NCBI GenBank assembly: GCA_022592445.1
Contig: JABYQR010000105.1
Location: 58,111 to 122,110 of the forward strand
DNA from: Cytidiella melzeri
Taxonomy: Eukaryota > Basidiomycota > Agaricomycetes > Polyporales > Irpicaceae
DNA length: 64,000 nt
Reading direction: 5' to 3'
Shown here: positions 42,801-53,334 of the stretch, piece by piece
Numbering within the stretch: position 1 is the stretch's first letter
How the letters are laid out: every line of letters begins with the position of its first letter
Made by a program: the position numbers and the translations under genes
The notes under the pieces: model-generated
Seen by the model: only the letters and a program-made list of their open reading frames with translations
Database searches by the model: none
What the model was told of the DNA's origin: nothing

Positions 42801-45523
42801 GCTTGAAGCCAAGGTACTTGCGCTTGAACGGGAGCTAGAGAAATCACGTTTGCACAGCGAGCCCTCAAGACTTACATTAGATCCCGACCCCGATGTCGCT
42901 GCAATGGAAATAGAGCTAGACGATGCCCACAAAGAGATCTCACGACTCAAGGCTCTTATTGCGCAGTCTCCCGCGAGGAAAGCCATGGAGAAAGCGAAGG
43001 ATACGAAGATTGAGATGCTTGAACAGGAACGAGATGACCTTTTGGAACGACTGAAGACCCTGAAGAGCAACACCTTCAGCACTCCTGGCAAGACTCTCGG
43101 TGGTGGCATATCTCCCATGCACCGCCATATCTTAAATCTATCCTTCAAAAGCCCTAAGACTCCTGGTGGTCCTCTCAGAGATGTAAGCAGAATACGTTGT
43201 CATTTGTGCTGATATTCATACTTTTCCAGCTATCATGGCTCCAATCAACTATGCATGACGCTACTGCCGCCCCTCTCGTAGCTGAAATTGAGCGCCTACA
43301 AAGCGAGCTGGAGCGAGCTAATGAAAGCATCGACGAGAAGTTAGATCGTCTCGAAGATGCAGGCCTCGGTGCTGTCAGCTTGACCAACCAGCTTGAGGAT
43401 GCCCGAGCAAAGATCATCTCACTCGAAGATGACGTGGCTCGTCTTGAGCGGCGGGAAGAACGTAGGATTCGCAGATTGGAGAAGCTACGTTGCCAGAAGT
43501 GTCATATCAAAGTGGATACTCGTGCCTTGCAGCAACGCTCAACAGGAGATGAAAGGTGCGGATTATTGATCTCTACGCATATGCCAGCTACTTGAGCCCC
43601 AGCGTAGTTCGTTCATTGACCCTGCTGACACATCCATGCCTTCGGAGCCGGAGACGCCGCCTACACGAACCAGCGATAAGTTGCGAGCTGACTTGCAGGC
43701 AGTGAACGCGCATTTGGCTACCATGGACCAGCAATGGAAATCTGAAAGACGCAAGCTGTTAGGCGAGAATACCACTTTGAAGGACGCAGCGAGCCGTCTG
43801 AACGCGGAAGTCCGACAAGCCAAGGACGAGATTAAGCGCTACTCCGAAACCGAGCGCGGTGCGGCTGGGATGCAAGGGGTAGGTTTCGTGACCGTGTCGA
43901 GAATTCATGGTGCTCATGCCGTTGTATCTTAGGAACTGGAAAGAGCGAAACGCATGGTCGCGGATCTAGAAGCTCAGCTGAAGTCAGAGCGATCGCGCCT
44001 GAGAGGCTTCGCGACGGAACAGACCCAGGCAGAACGGCAAAAGGAGGAAGTTATTCTACAGCTTCGACGCACAGAATCTGTAAGCATCTAAAACAAATGG
44101 TATGGGGTGTGCATTGAACTCCTTCATAGGACATGGCCGATGTGAGAGAAGAGCTTCAGCGGGTCAAGCATGAGAATCATGAGCTCGAAAATGAACTACG
44201 TGGTACGCCTGATAAAAGATTGACTCATGTTATCCTGCCCTGACTGGTGTGTGTTGTAGCAAACTCCAACGCGGAGCAAAAGGCCCGGCTGCTTGAGGCA
44301 AAGGTAGTCGAGAACGTGGAAACTATCGAGCAATTGCGTCGTGAACGGTCTCTGCTCGTCTCTGACCACAAAACCCTCCAAAAGCAGTTCTCCGATGTTT
44401 CGAAGGTTCGTTCACCGTACCTTCACGAGATTTATCCCTGGTACTGAACTATAGTGCCTAGCATGTCAGCAAGCTTCGCGAGCAGCACGCTACATCACAA
44501 ACGTCCCATGACCAACGCCGGCACGAGTTGGACCTCCAACTCCTCGAGATCGAGGAGCTCCGCAAAGTCCTCTCGAACCAAGCGGACGAGCTGCAGAAGG
44601 CTGAAGAGGACAAGGCCCGCGTGGTCAGCGAGAAGACGGATATGTCACGGACTGTCGCTGCCCTTGAAGCAGACTTGAGACGCGTCAGAAGGGATGCGGA
44701 GGCATTTGGTCGAGACTTAAAGCAGCTGAGGAGTCAGAAGGAGCGATTGGAGGACCAGAGAAAGGAGGACGCTGCAAAAGCGGAGCGAGTGCAGAAGCAG
44801 GCTCAGACTCAGATCCGTGTTCTCAAGGAGGAAGCGAAAGCGGAGAAGGAGAAGATCAAGGCGATGCAAGATGAGTGGGGTAGGCATGAGTGTTCTGCGT
44901 GAGTTGTTCTCTGCCCTGCCTCTTCTAGGGTTATTATGGTGTACTCATTGGATGATTGCGACACAGGGACTCTGCGCAACTTGAGACGTTTGAGGCACGG
45001 CACAAAGCCGAATGCAAGGGTCTTGTGCTTCAAATCAACTACCTGAAGGCGAAGTGGATCAGGGAGTCCACTCTGCGGGATAACCTGGGCAGCCAGAAGC
45101 AGTATTTGCTCTTGCTTCTTGCCAAGAGTGAACGGCTGTAAGTCTAGTTTTTTTTGCAGATCGTTCATATCTTATGGGTTATTGTAGGGAGGAGAAAATC
45201 TTGGCGGCGATCGCGAAGATTGGGTTCCCTCATGCGACGCCTCGTCTTCCAGCACCTGTGCGCGCGAAATGGACGTTGAAGAATGTGACGCTCTCTGTGA
45301 TTTTCATACTGCGCACACAGTAAGTCCGCCCCCTCTTGTCCTCCCTTGCCTGGAATCTCACAGTTCCCCGTCTTTCTCTCTCTCTACCAGACGAGCCAAG
45401 GACGCGTGGCAGCAAGAACGCGCAAGAAAAGCTGGCATACCCGACGCTCTCGCCGAAGTGCGAAAGCACCGGGAGGAATCCGCTAGAGCGAAAAACAAGG
45501 GAAAACAACGGGCAACATCATAG
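39865..45523 (+). CDS. Pericentrin/Pcp1-like spindle pole body protein with PACT domain
   Basis: Large gene of about 1,650 codons in some twelve exons. Exon 1 (39865-40476; METPSR-like start MLETPSRVWRRIEDVERGDL) and the first part of exon 2 (40531-43182) encode a Ser/Pro-rich, disordered N-terminus. From about residue 510 the protein is nearly continuous coiled coil (EELRMQLEKAGEGQDSAERA, ELEEELHLKSEELQDTLQRI). The C-terminus carries a PACT-type block, LQINYLKAKWIRESTLRDNL then GSQKQYLLLLLAKSERL, which in Pcp1, Spc110 and pericentrin anchors the protein to the spindle pole or centrosome and binds calmodulin. The final exon is basic and ends KNKGKQRATS. The expected role is to recruit gamma-tubulin complexes to the spindle pole body. 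Exon joins from 43230 on are inferred by frame. ATG 39865 or the in-frame ATG 9 bases later may be used. Confidence 0.82.
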
Positions 45524-45730
45524 TGTAGACAGTGATTTATTCTAGGACTCTTGTTTTTGCATTGTTTATTTTCTAGCTTGTTTCGTTCGTGATTGATATC
45601 TCATTGTGCCAGTATACATAAGTAAATCGTAACTGTATTATATATATGTCTGTATGTTTTGTATAATTGGGCTGTCTGGAGAGGTTGCAGTCATGAATTC
45701 TTTTATTGCTCTGTAGACCAGGTAAAATGT

Positions 45731-46847
45731 TCACGACTTTGGCGGGGGAGCCTGCTTGACAATGCGGACAGCATCTTTAGTCCATAGGTAAGAGGCGCCG
45801 CTCCAGATGGTGGTCATACCGACCAGTATTCTGTAGAGAGTGGGGAAGATGAATGACGTATCAATAAACGAGGTGAAGATTTGTGCTTACTGAAAGCCTT
45901 GTAGTCCGAATTGTATGTCGTAAGGGATCAATGGACTGACGGTGGTGACCCCCATCAATAGTAGTTGGAGTGCTGTATTATACTAGAGGAATACAGGAAA
46001 TCAGGGGGTTTGCGGGTGCATTGTGAGAGCGTGTGTTACTTCACCTTGCTAATTGTGGTTGGGCGGACCTCGGCTGAAGGGAGTGAAAAATCCCAGTAAC
46101 GAGCCCAGGTTTTCTGAAACAAACAATGACGGATGAGTTGGTAGCTGGAGTCGGGGGATCGTGCGGGACGTACGGGCGGTGGTAGTGAGGTGTAGCGGAT
46201 GTAGAATGCTGAGAGGCTAAGCAGGACATCCCGGCCCAGGATAATGACTGCGAGAGGCACTGCACGCGTTGTTCGATGTAGGTCCTTACAATAAGTATGT
46301 ATGAGATAGCACTCACTGGGTATGAGCTCTTTGAACGCCAAAGTTACTGTCAACGTCGTCATGAGCGTCTTGTCGGCTGCAGGGTCCAGGATGGTGCCCA
46401 AGACTGAACGCATATTGAACCGTCTGGCCATCCATCCATCGACCTTTGAGAGATTTCGCAGAAACAAGCAAAGCCGTTCAATTTTGTGTAACGCGACATC
46501 AAGAATGCGAAGCGAACCCAGTCTGTGAGTCCGGCGTAGGCGAGCAAGGACGTCGCGAGCACAAAGTTGTCGTGCACTATGGCCCAGCCGAGCAGGGGAC
46601 ACGCGAGAATGCGAGAGACGGTGAGGAGGTTGGGTAGCGTGTATATGTTCTCCGTCACACGTTCTGTGAGCTTCGGTCCAGGTGGTTCACTGCTGCGTGA
46701 CGCCGCGCTCGACCGAAAGGTCCTCCATGACCGTAGATCTCTCTTTGCTGCGTGAAGAGCTCTTGCGCATTGGGTAGAATTTTTTTGCAACGACATCGAC
46801 GCGTTCCGCGAGAGACTACGCACGGGCAAGCGAGAGAAGAGGACCAT
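45731..46847 (-). CDS. CRD1: Cardiolipin synthase, mitochondrial
   Basis: Catalyses CDP-diacylglycerol plus phosphatidylglycerol to cardiolipin in the inner mitochondrial membrane. From ATG 46847 the N-terminus is basic and Ser-rich (MVLFSRLPVRSLSRNASMSL), a probable mitochondrial presequence. NIYTLPNLLTVSRILACPLL starts the CDP-alcohol phosphotransferase domain. The catalytic motif is created by splicing: after GLTDW, an intron is removed to join VDGWMARRFNMRSVLG and TILDPAADK, matching D-G-x2-A-R-x8-G-x3-D-x3-D exactly. Later exons give ELIP, VPLAVIILGRDVLLSLSAFY, WARYWDFSLPSAEVRPTTIS and LQLLLMGVTTVSPLI. The end is KQAPPPKS. Five introns are inferred. The gene looks intact. Confidence 0.9.
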
Positions 46848-47081
46848 GATGAGGAGAGATGTTACATTGTGGGCGTCTAAGCACACAGCCAGCTGTGGGC
46901 TAAAAGAGGAAGGAGGTCGCAGACGTGAACGTTAACGTCGACGTTGACTGCGACTTTCCCATTCGTTTCTGTGGCTGGTGCTGTACGTTTGACTAGGATT
47001 ATATGCTTGCTTTGCAGACTTGTTCTTGGCTTGTTTTGCTCAAATTCTCTTGCTCTGGCGGCCATTCTTTCACTTGATTAC

Positions 47082-49046
47082 ATGTCCTCGCCGTCCTACC
47101 TGTCATCGCCCTTAGCCTCTATGACACGCCCGTCGTCGCGACCGTCATCTCGCAATTCCACCAACGGTCGAGCAAGCCCCATTGTCAACCTCCAAGACGA
47201 GCAAGGTGTGTTCGTATCCTACGCTCTGCGGAGGTCGTCAGGCGAGGCTGTGGCTGAGTCTCGCCGCTGAGATCATCGTGCCGCCCGGCTGTAATACGTC
47301 GAAAAATGGACGCGCCCCTGCGAAACACACTCCAGCTAGTCTGCGATGTCTAACGTCTGCTGACTTTTTTCCTTTGGCTCGTCGCAGTTGCAATCAGGAC
47401 GCAGATGTCCACATTGAAACACACCATTAGATACCAACAAGCCCAACTGCACAACCTAGAAACCTCCATCCTGCGCGGTCCACGTCCTATACCACCCGGT
47501 ACATTCTCACCACCGCACTCACCCAGCGAGTTCGATTCATACACCATGAGCCAGATGCCACCTCCCCCGTCCTACGCACCAACCTCTTCTAACGGAAGTA
47601 CCAGCGCGAGCGCATCTCTCAAGGCGGCCAGACGACGATCAAGCTTCGAAGTGCTCTCCACTCTCGCGGGGCCAGACTCAAGTCTGCCTTTGCCTAAAGC
47701 TCTCGGACGGTCACCGTCGTTTGGAGATGAGATAAGGGAGGGCATACCGACTTCGTCGCCAAACAAACGTCTGGCCAGTCCGACACGTACGCTCAGTCGT
47801 ACGTGCCTTCTGCTTCGCTCCTTTGAGATCTTTTAACATCGTCCGACGTTTGAAAACCGGTGCTAACCGCGCTCTTGTTCTTTTTAGGGATACCGGTGGC
47901 TTCAGTAGGTCAGTGTACAATCTTACGTATTACCGGTTAGGGTGACAATGTGACAGGTTGAAGCTCATCTCCGTGCGTTTATTCTCAGGCAATGCCCGCG
48001 CTCTGGCGGAAGAAAACGACAATGGCTTGAATGCGTCGACTTCGTCACTCCCCCCAATCTCTCCAAACAAACGTGCCTCGTTCGCGCCAGGAAACACGAC
48101 GAAAGTTCTCGCAGATCTACAAGCTGGTGTTCTAAACGCCAAGAACGCGCTGGAGAACACGAAGGGTCAGCTCAGGCTAAGTCAGCGGCAGGTTAGCGTG
48201 TTGACGAGGCAGACGGAGGATCTGAAGGATGCGAGAGAGAGACTGAGACTGGAGAACGAGGGACTGAACAATGTGGTGGCGAGGAAGGAGAGGTTGTTAC
48301 AAGAGGTGAGTTTGTTCCGCTGGTTCCGAACCGGTGATCTTTCGGCTGGACGCTGCCAACGATAGGTTTTGGACCGCGCACGCAGAGCGGAAGCGGAAGT
48401 CCTCTCATTGAAGTCTGCGTTGAAGTCTGAGACTTCGACGTCGAAGAAAACCATCCGAGAGATGGAGGGCACGTTGGCTGAGTCCACGGCGCGGTCACAA
48501 AAGGCGGAGAGGGAGTACAGTACGCTGCGGGATACTGTCAAGGGGTTAGTTGAATCTTTCAAGCAAGACCAAAATGCGTTGCGCGAGGAGATGAAGAAGA
48601 GAGAGGAACGGATGAGGAAGGAAGCTGAGGAGGTGAAGAAGAAGTACACCATGCTCGTCGAAGAAGTTAACAAGCGGAGGGAAGAGGACGGCCTTGGGAT
48701 GAAGGAGGTGAAGAGGCTGAAGGAGGAAGCAGTTCAGGCCCGGCATGAGGTTGAGGAAGGGCTGCGGGTTGAGATACAGAAACTTAGGGAGGAGGTGGAC
48801 AAGTCGGCGAAGGAGGATGACGGCGCTGTACAAACCGCAAAGTGTGTTTGTGCCTTCATATCCTCTCTCATTTTACTTACAGCCTTAATAACCTACAGGA
48901 GCCTCTCCGACGAATTGGCTCGCCTCCGCCGCCTAATGCGAACAAGTGGCCAGGGGGGATCGATATCTTCTATACCACTACCTATAGGCCGCTCATCATC
49001 ACCGCTCAAGTCATCATCCCCATCATCTCCCTTGAGGTCTCCATAG
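47082..49046 (+). CDS. Coiled-coil protein, possibly She3-like
   Basis: ATG 47082 opens a Ser/Pro-rich head (MSSPSYLSSPLASMTRPSSR). After an intron of about 184 bp, long for this genome, VAIRTQMSTLKHTIRYQQAQ starts a short coiled coil, then comes a disordered Ser/Pro region with SFEVLSTLAG. The second half is a long coiled coil (LADLQAGVLNAKNALENTKG..., LRLSQRQVSVLTRQTEDLKD..., EEMKKREERMRKEAEEVKKK) and a Ser/Pro tail ending SSPLKSSSPSSPLRSP. The layout resembles fungal proteins annotated as SWI5-dependent HO expression protein 3, an mRNA transport adaptor in yeast, but coiled coils match loosely and I do not rely on that name. Introns near 47205-47388, 47797-47990, 48306-48365 and 48840-48899 are approximate. 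Confidence 0.6.
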
Positions 49047-49794
49047 GCACCGTCGTACACACCTCCTTCACCACCAAGATGGTCACTGCCACGCTCGTTA
49101 TATAGTAACTCGAACACTAGTCGTTTATGCGGATGTCATCTTTTTGCCTTCCTGTGCTACTCTCCGCCAGTCATACCATTTCAGTTATCCTGCATACCCT
49201 CAGCCCCCATCACCACCAATTTGAACTCAACGGGCATTGATCCACTGCCCATCTACATACGTACCGACACTCACACAAGGTTCTACGCCAAAGTCGCTCT
49301 CATTGTGTTTTCTGTGCAGTCGCTGTTCTTCTCTCTTTTACTTTCGCATTCCTACGCAGTATCATAATTTATACGTCAATGCTTGGTTGACCTGTGGAGG
49401 TACTGATCATTGGTGATAGATCCTGTCGTCTATTGACGGATGCAGTACTTGCGACATTGACCCTAACGGCGCTCAAGCGCCAGATGTTCTACGATACTAT
49501 GCAACAAGGAGAGGTCCATTTCGCTTTCATTTACTGTGTGTCGTGAAATGGACTAATAATTTGCGTGTGTTGCAGCTGCAGCCAGCGCAAGACGTTCGCG
49601 TGCCTCCTATACTGAGGTGTCCATTGTAAACACCGCTCTTGGAGCGGTGCATTGCACAGCTTACTAGCACTGTGACATACCTGCATTGAGATGCGATCAA
49701 CAATGAGGTGAGTGGCTATAGTTCTACTATACCAATCTATGAGTACTCTGATACGCACGTAGCCGAGTCCCCTCACTCACCTAAAGAACTTGCC
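49047..49794. other. Upstream part of the first DUF6593 duplication unit
   Basis: No gene recognised. The segment about 49640-49790 resembles 51270-51520 (shared gcattgcacagct and gtgagtgg motifs), showing that the duplication includes promoter DNA. Confidence 0.5.
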
Positions 49795-50461
49795 ATGGAA
49801 CTCCACGCTACCCACGCTGACCCACTCAACACCAGCTACTCAATGCACAGGACCATACAGTCTATGAGATTGTCACGAAGGAGAGATTTTTCAAATATAG
49901 TACCACCACCATATCGAAGTTGACGCCTTTGGGAACCGCGGCGGAGATCGAGTGGCATCGGAGGCTGGGCAATAGCGTGCTGCAGTTCAGAGGCAGGAGC
50001 GTGAACGTAGAGGACTACATCTTCAAGGCGGGGTTCTGGAGGTAAGCACGTTCCGTGGTCAAGCCAGGTTGATAATCACGCGACCTGGTAGTTCGAAACA
50101 GCAATTCACCTCTTCCAGCGGACGCCAATACACCTGGGACGAAAACATCGTGTGTCGATCCCCTCCGTCACCTTTCTCGCGCGTTGAAATCTGATGGCAT
50201 ATTTCTCAGCTCATTGGCCCCAACGGGTTTGAAGTCGCAAGGTGGCACAACAAGTCCCTCGGGATCCTGGGCAGAAAACACCCGCCGTACTTGCAAATAT
50301 CCCAAGACGTCCTCGACGACGTCGACGAGATTCTCGTGACGCTCGTGTACATCCGGCGTATGATCCAGCAACGTAACAGGTCAAAGAATACGGCCGTTCG
50401 CAATGCGCCCCATGCTAGAGCTGCCCCCGCCGTCAGTTCCGCCGCTAGTACCTGGTACTGA
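49795..50461 (+). pseudogene. DUF6593 protein, copy A, single-base frameshift
   Basis: The copy starts MELHATHADPLNT like copy B, but one C is missing near 49832 (ACCAG where copy B has ACCCAG). The frame then runs into TGA at 49921-49923. Beyond the lesion the second frame is fully coherent through two introns: EWHRRLGNSVLQFRGRS, GRQYTWDENI, LIGPNGFEVARWHNKSLGIL, YLQISQDVLDDVDEILVTLV. It stops at 50459-50461 after a tail with a few Ala/Ser. No other damage is visible, so the lesion is either very recent or an assembly error. DUF6593 proteins are abundant in basidiomycetes and have no known function. Confidence 0.75.
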
Positions 50462-51522
50462 CCTCCGCTGCGTGAGGTGGTTGGCATGGAGAGTTTTTCG
50501 CCAAGTGGGTCTTGTTCGCGCACGTTGATTTGTGAATTGGAAAGTAAGTGTCATATGATATGTTTCGTCTCTCGGTGTATTGACAAGCCGTAATCATACA
50601 GTTGTGCCTCTTTCGGTGGTACGCAACACTTGTCCTCCCCCCAACCCTCGCGGGGCTACCCATTCAACACGAAAAACAAAGAGACAATCGCGCCCCTAGC
50701 GTATCATATGTGCTTCAGGTATGGTTGTGGATGTGCGGGAGATTGTTCAGTAGGATGCATTCTGCAAGGTCGTGAACCCATCAATTTAATTTTTTTCTTA
50801 GCTTACCGCTCAGTCGAACTTCCATGTATACTACTTATCGACTATGGGCCTGCTTCAGCCAAAACCACATTTGTGCTTCAGGCAGCGTTTTGGGTAGCAC
50901 GCACGTACGCACCCCGCCCAGTACATGCAACCGTCCCCTCGACGAATCGAAAATTTGATGGACATTGATGTACAAGCATCGGCTGGGTCACTCACCATCA
51001 GCCTGAAGTCTCCGTCCGGTACTGTAGCTGTGGGCGGCGTTCATGCTCCGCATCATCAGTACCGCCTCGTCTTGATTTTTGATCTCACCTCTTCGAAAGT
51101 CTGACTTTCCTCCCGCAATAGATGATTTCTCCCCGGATCGAGTTGTAATGGGCTCCAGTTCTGGTTCACCCACAAACTCCGGTATGGCCACAGCAAGTGC
51201 AAGGCGTTCCGACGTCGGATCAGCTGGGGCTCCTAGTGACCGGCAGTGGTGCCAAAGTTCTGATACCGCTCTTGAAGCACTGCATTGCACAGCTTTAGTA
51301 CTGTACTAGCACCTGCGTACTAAATGACAATGCACCATATTGATACGGATTGAGATGTACTGGAACTTAGACGACGATGACAACGGCTCCGGAACGTGTC
51401 GTTGACGTCGTCGTCCGCGATCGCAGTCATCAATGCGGTGAGTGGATATAGTCTACCGGTATAATATCTCTCAAACACATACCTATTCAGCAACCTCACC
51501 TCGCTCGTCTAGCCAACAAACC
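50462..51522. other. Spacer between DUF6593 copies
   Basis: The distal part (about 51240-51520) is the second copy of the duplicated upstream region. The remainder shows no recognised gene, although an open frame at 50630-50968 exists without family features. Confidence 0.4.
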
Positions 51523-52224
51523 ATGGAACTTCACGCTACCCACGCCGACCCACTCAATACCCAGCTGCTCGATGCACAGGACCGTCCAGTCTATGAGATT
51601 GCCACGAAGAAGAGATTTTTCCAATATAGTATCACTACTATATCGAAGTCGACGCCTTTGGGAACCGTAGCGGATTTCGAATGGCATCGGAGGCTGGGCA
51701 ATAGCGTGCTGCAGTTCAGAGGCAGGAGCACAAACGTGAAGGACTATATCTCGAAGGCGGGGTTCTGGAGGTACGAACGTTTTGTGGTCTTACGCGAATA
51801 AGCCAGCATGAGGTTAATGCGACATGATAGTTCGAAACAGCAATTCACCTCTTCTAGCGGACGGCGATACACCTGGGACGAGAACATCGTGCGTTGGATC
51901 CCCCTCCGCCTCTTCCGCGCTTTATGTTTCTGACGGCATCCGTGTCAGCTGATTGGCCCCAACGGGTTTGAAGTTGCAAGGTGGCACAACAAGTCCCTTG
52001 GTATCTTGGGCAAAAAGCACCCGCCGTACTTGCAGATATCCCAGGACGTTCTTGACGACGTAGACGAGATCATCGTGACGCTTGTGTACATCCGGCGTAT
52101 GATCCAGCAACGTAACAGTGCGAACAATACTGCCGCTGCCGCTGCCAATTCTGCCGCTGCCAGTTCCGCTGCAGCTAGTTCCGCCGCCGCCGCCAGTTCT
52201 GCCGCCGCCGCTAGTTCCTGCTAA
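51523..52224 (+). CDS. DUF6593 protein, copy B
   Basis: ATG 51523 gives MELHATHADPLNTQLLDAQD, RPVYEIATKKRFFQYSITTI, VADFEWHRRLGNSVLQFRG. After an intron GRRYTWDENI follows, and after another LIGPNGFEVARWHNKSLGIL, PYLQISQDVLDDVDEIIVTL and VYIRRMIQQRNS. This is the full DUF6593 pattern (N-terminal strands, W-H core, LDEIIVTLVY helix). The C-terminus is an Ala/Ser/Asn run of about 35 residues from GCC/GCT/AGT repeats, absent as such from copy A. Probably soluble. Function unknown. Both introns have GT-AG ends at the same places as in copy A. Confidence 0.75.
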
Positions 52225-52713
52225 AGCCGTAGAGGCTGTATAACGTGTAATGATCAACGCGCAGTCTCCGTCGACGAGACGCAAACTGGCAGACTTACTA
52301 TACTTGCTGGCAGACTTACTATACTTGCTGTAATTCATGTGCGTCTGGTCACGGTACGAAGTATATGTGAGCGAAATAACTGGCTTTGCCTATGGCTGGC
52401 AGACAACCTCAAAGCACTGTGTCTCTTGTCTGAAGCACGAAATCAAACTGGCACCCACCTAGCCCGGCGGCTTCGATTAGATGCATTAAGCATTGCGCGC
52501 AGTGAACCAGGTTCAGTGTTAAGAGGTATTTACGAGAAGCGAATTGGAACATCGCTGTGACAGGCGGTGAGCGCGGGCGCTTTACATAGTCGAGCTGTAG
52601 GCGGAGTATCACTTTGCGATCAGTTTTTGCATGAATGCCAATAAATGTTCAATCTCCGACTCCACTGACATATAAGGTAAACGCAGTGATTACAATGAAA
52701 CAACCAATACAGC
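52225..52713. other. Intergenic region downstream of DUF6593 copy B
   Basis: Includes a short direct repeat (ggcagacttactatacttgct twice in shifted form near 52290-52330). No gene was recognised; a 73-codon frame at 52339 lacks features. Confidence 0.35.
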
Positions 52714-53153
52714 CTGGTAGCGGCAAAAAGTGTTGCGACACCGTGAGCGCGCGACGTTTTCCTCACGGTGTGGGCTCATCACTGCATGATGTTTTATCTG
52801 TTGATTTGTACATACTTTCTACCATGCAAATATTCTGTTCGTGGTAAAAACAATCCGATTTTGCTTGTGCACAAGAAACTGTGCGCAATCCGTGCGATAG
52901 CAGCGTTAAGTGCCCGTCAATCGCACCCCCCCTAACATGTTCTATTCAGACTTTCCTGTGTACAACTGCAATATCCAAATTCATTGAAACTAGTATTTGG
53001 TATATGATCCCTTTGTGTGCCTCAACTCTGCTACACAAGTTGAGAAAGACTTGCACAACCCATTAAAATACGCAATATCCAGATTAGCCCACTCCTGCTG
53101 CAGTGCCTCCCACAGCTCCTCCTTATTAGACAGCAGCTTCTTGCAGGTGTTCA
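52714..53153 (-). mobile_element. Relic of a Tc1-type transposon, truncated
   Basis: At 52717-52751 the sequence ggtagcggcaaaaagtgttg and following bases match the TIR of the intact Tc1 element at 6.6 kb with a few changes. The adjoining 200 bp resemble its sub-terminal DNA (tgtgcgcaatccgtgcgat). At about 53080-53150, read on the minus strand, the C-terminal transposase piece NKEELWEALQ...EWANLDI is present. The rest of the transposase is missing because the Copia LTR begins at 53154. Older than the 6.6-kb copy, judging by divergence. Confidence 0.8.
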
Positions 53154-53327
53154 TTTTAACAAGGTATCAGGAGAGTTGAGAGCGTGGAGAGAGAAGACTG
53201 AGGTGGTGGTCACACAGAGAGTTGGGGATCAAAAACGATAGCAGTGCATTGATCAAAGTAAGTCTTATATACGGTAACTACGGCGCTAAGCGCGCGCTAA
53301 GTAGTACGAAGACAGAATAGTTAAACA
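53154..53327 (-). repeat. 3' LTR of the Copia element
   Basis: 174 bp; on the element's strand it begins TGTTTAACTATTCTG and ends CTTGTTAAAA. The termini are an imperfect inverted repeat. It has a TATA-like motif (tatataag). It abuts the truncated Tc1 relic. Confidence 0.88.
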
Positions 53328-53334
53328 CTCCCCT

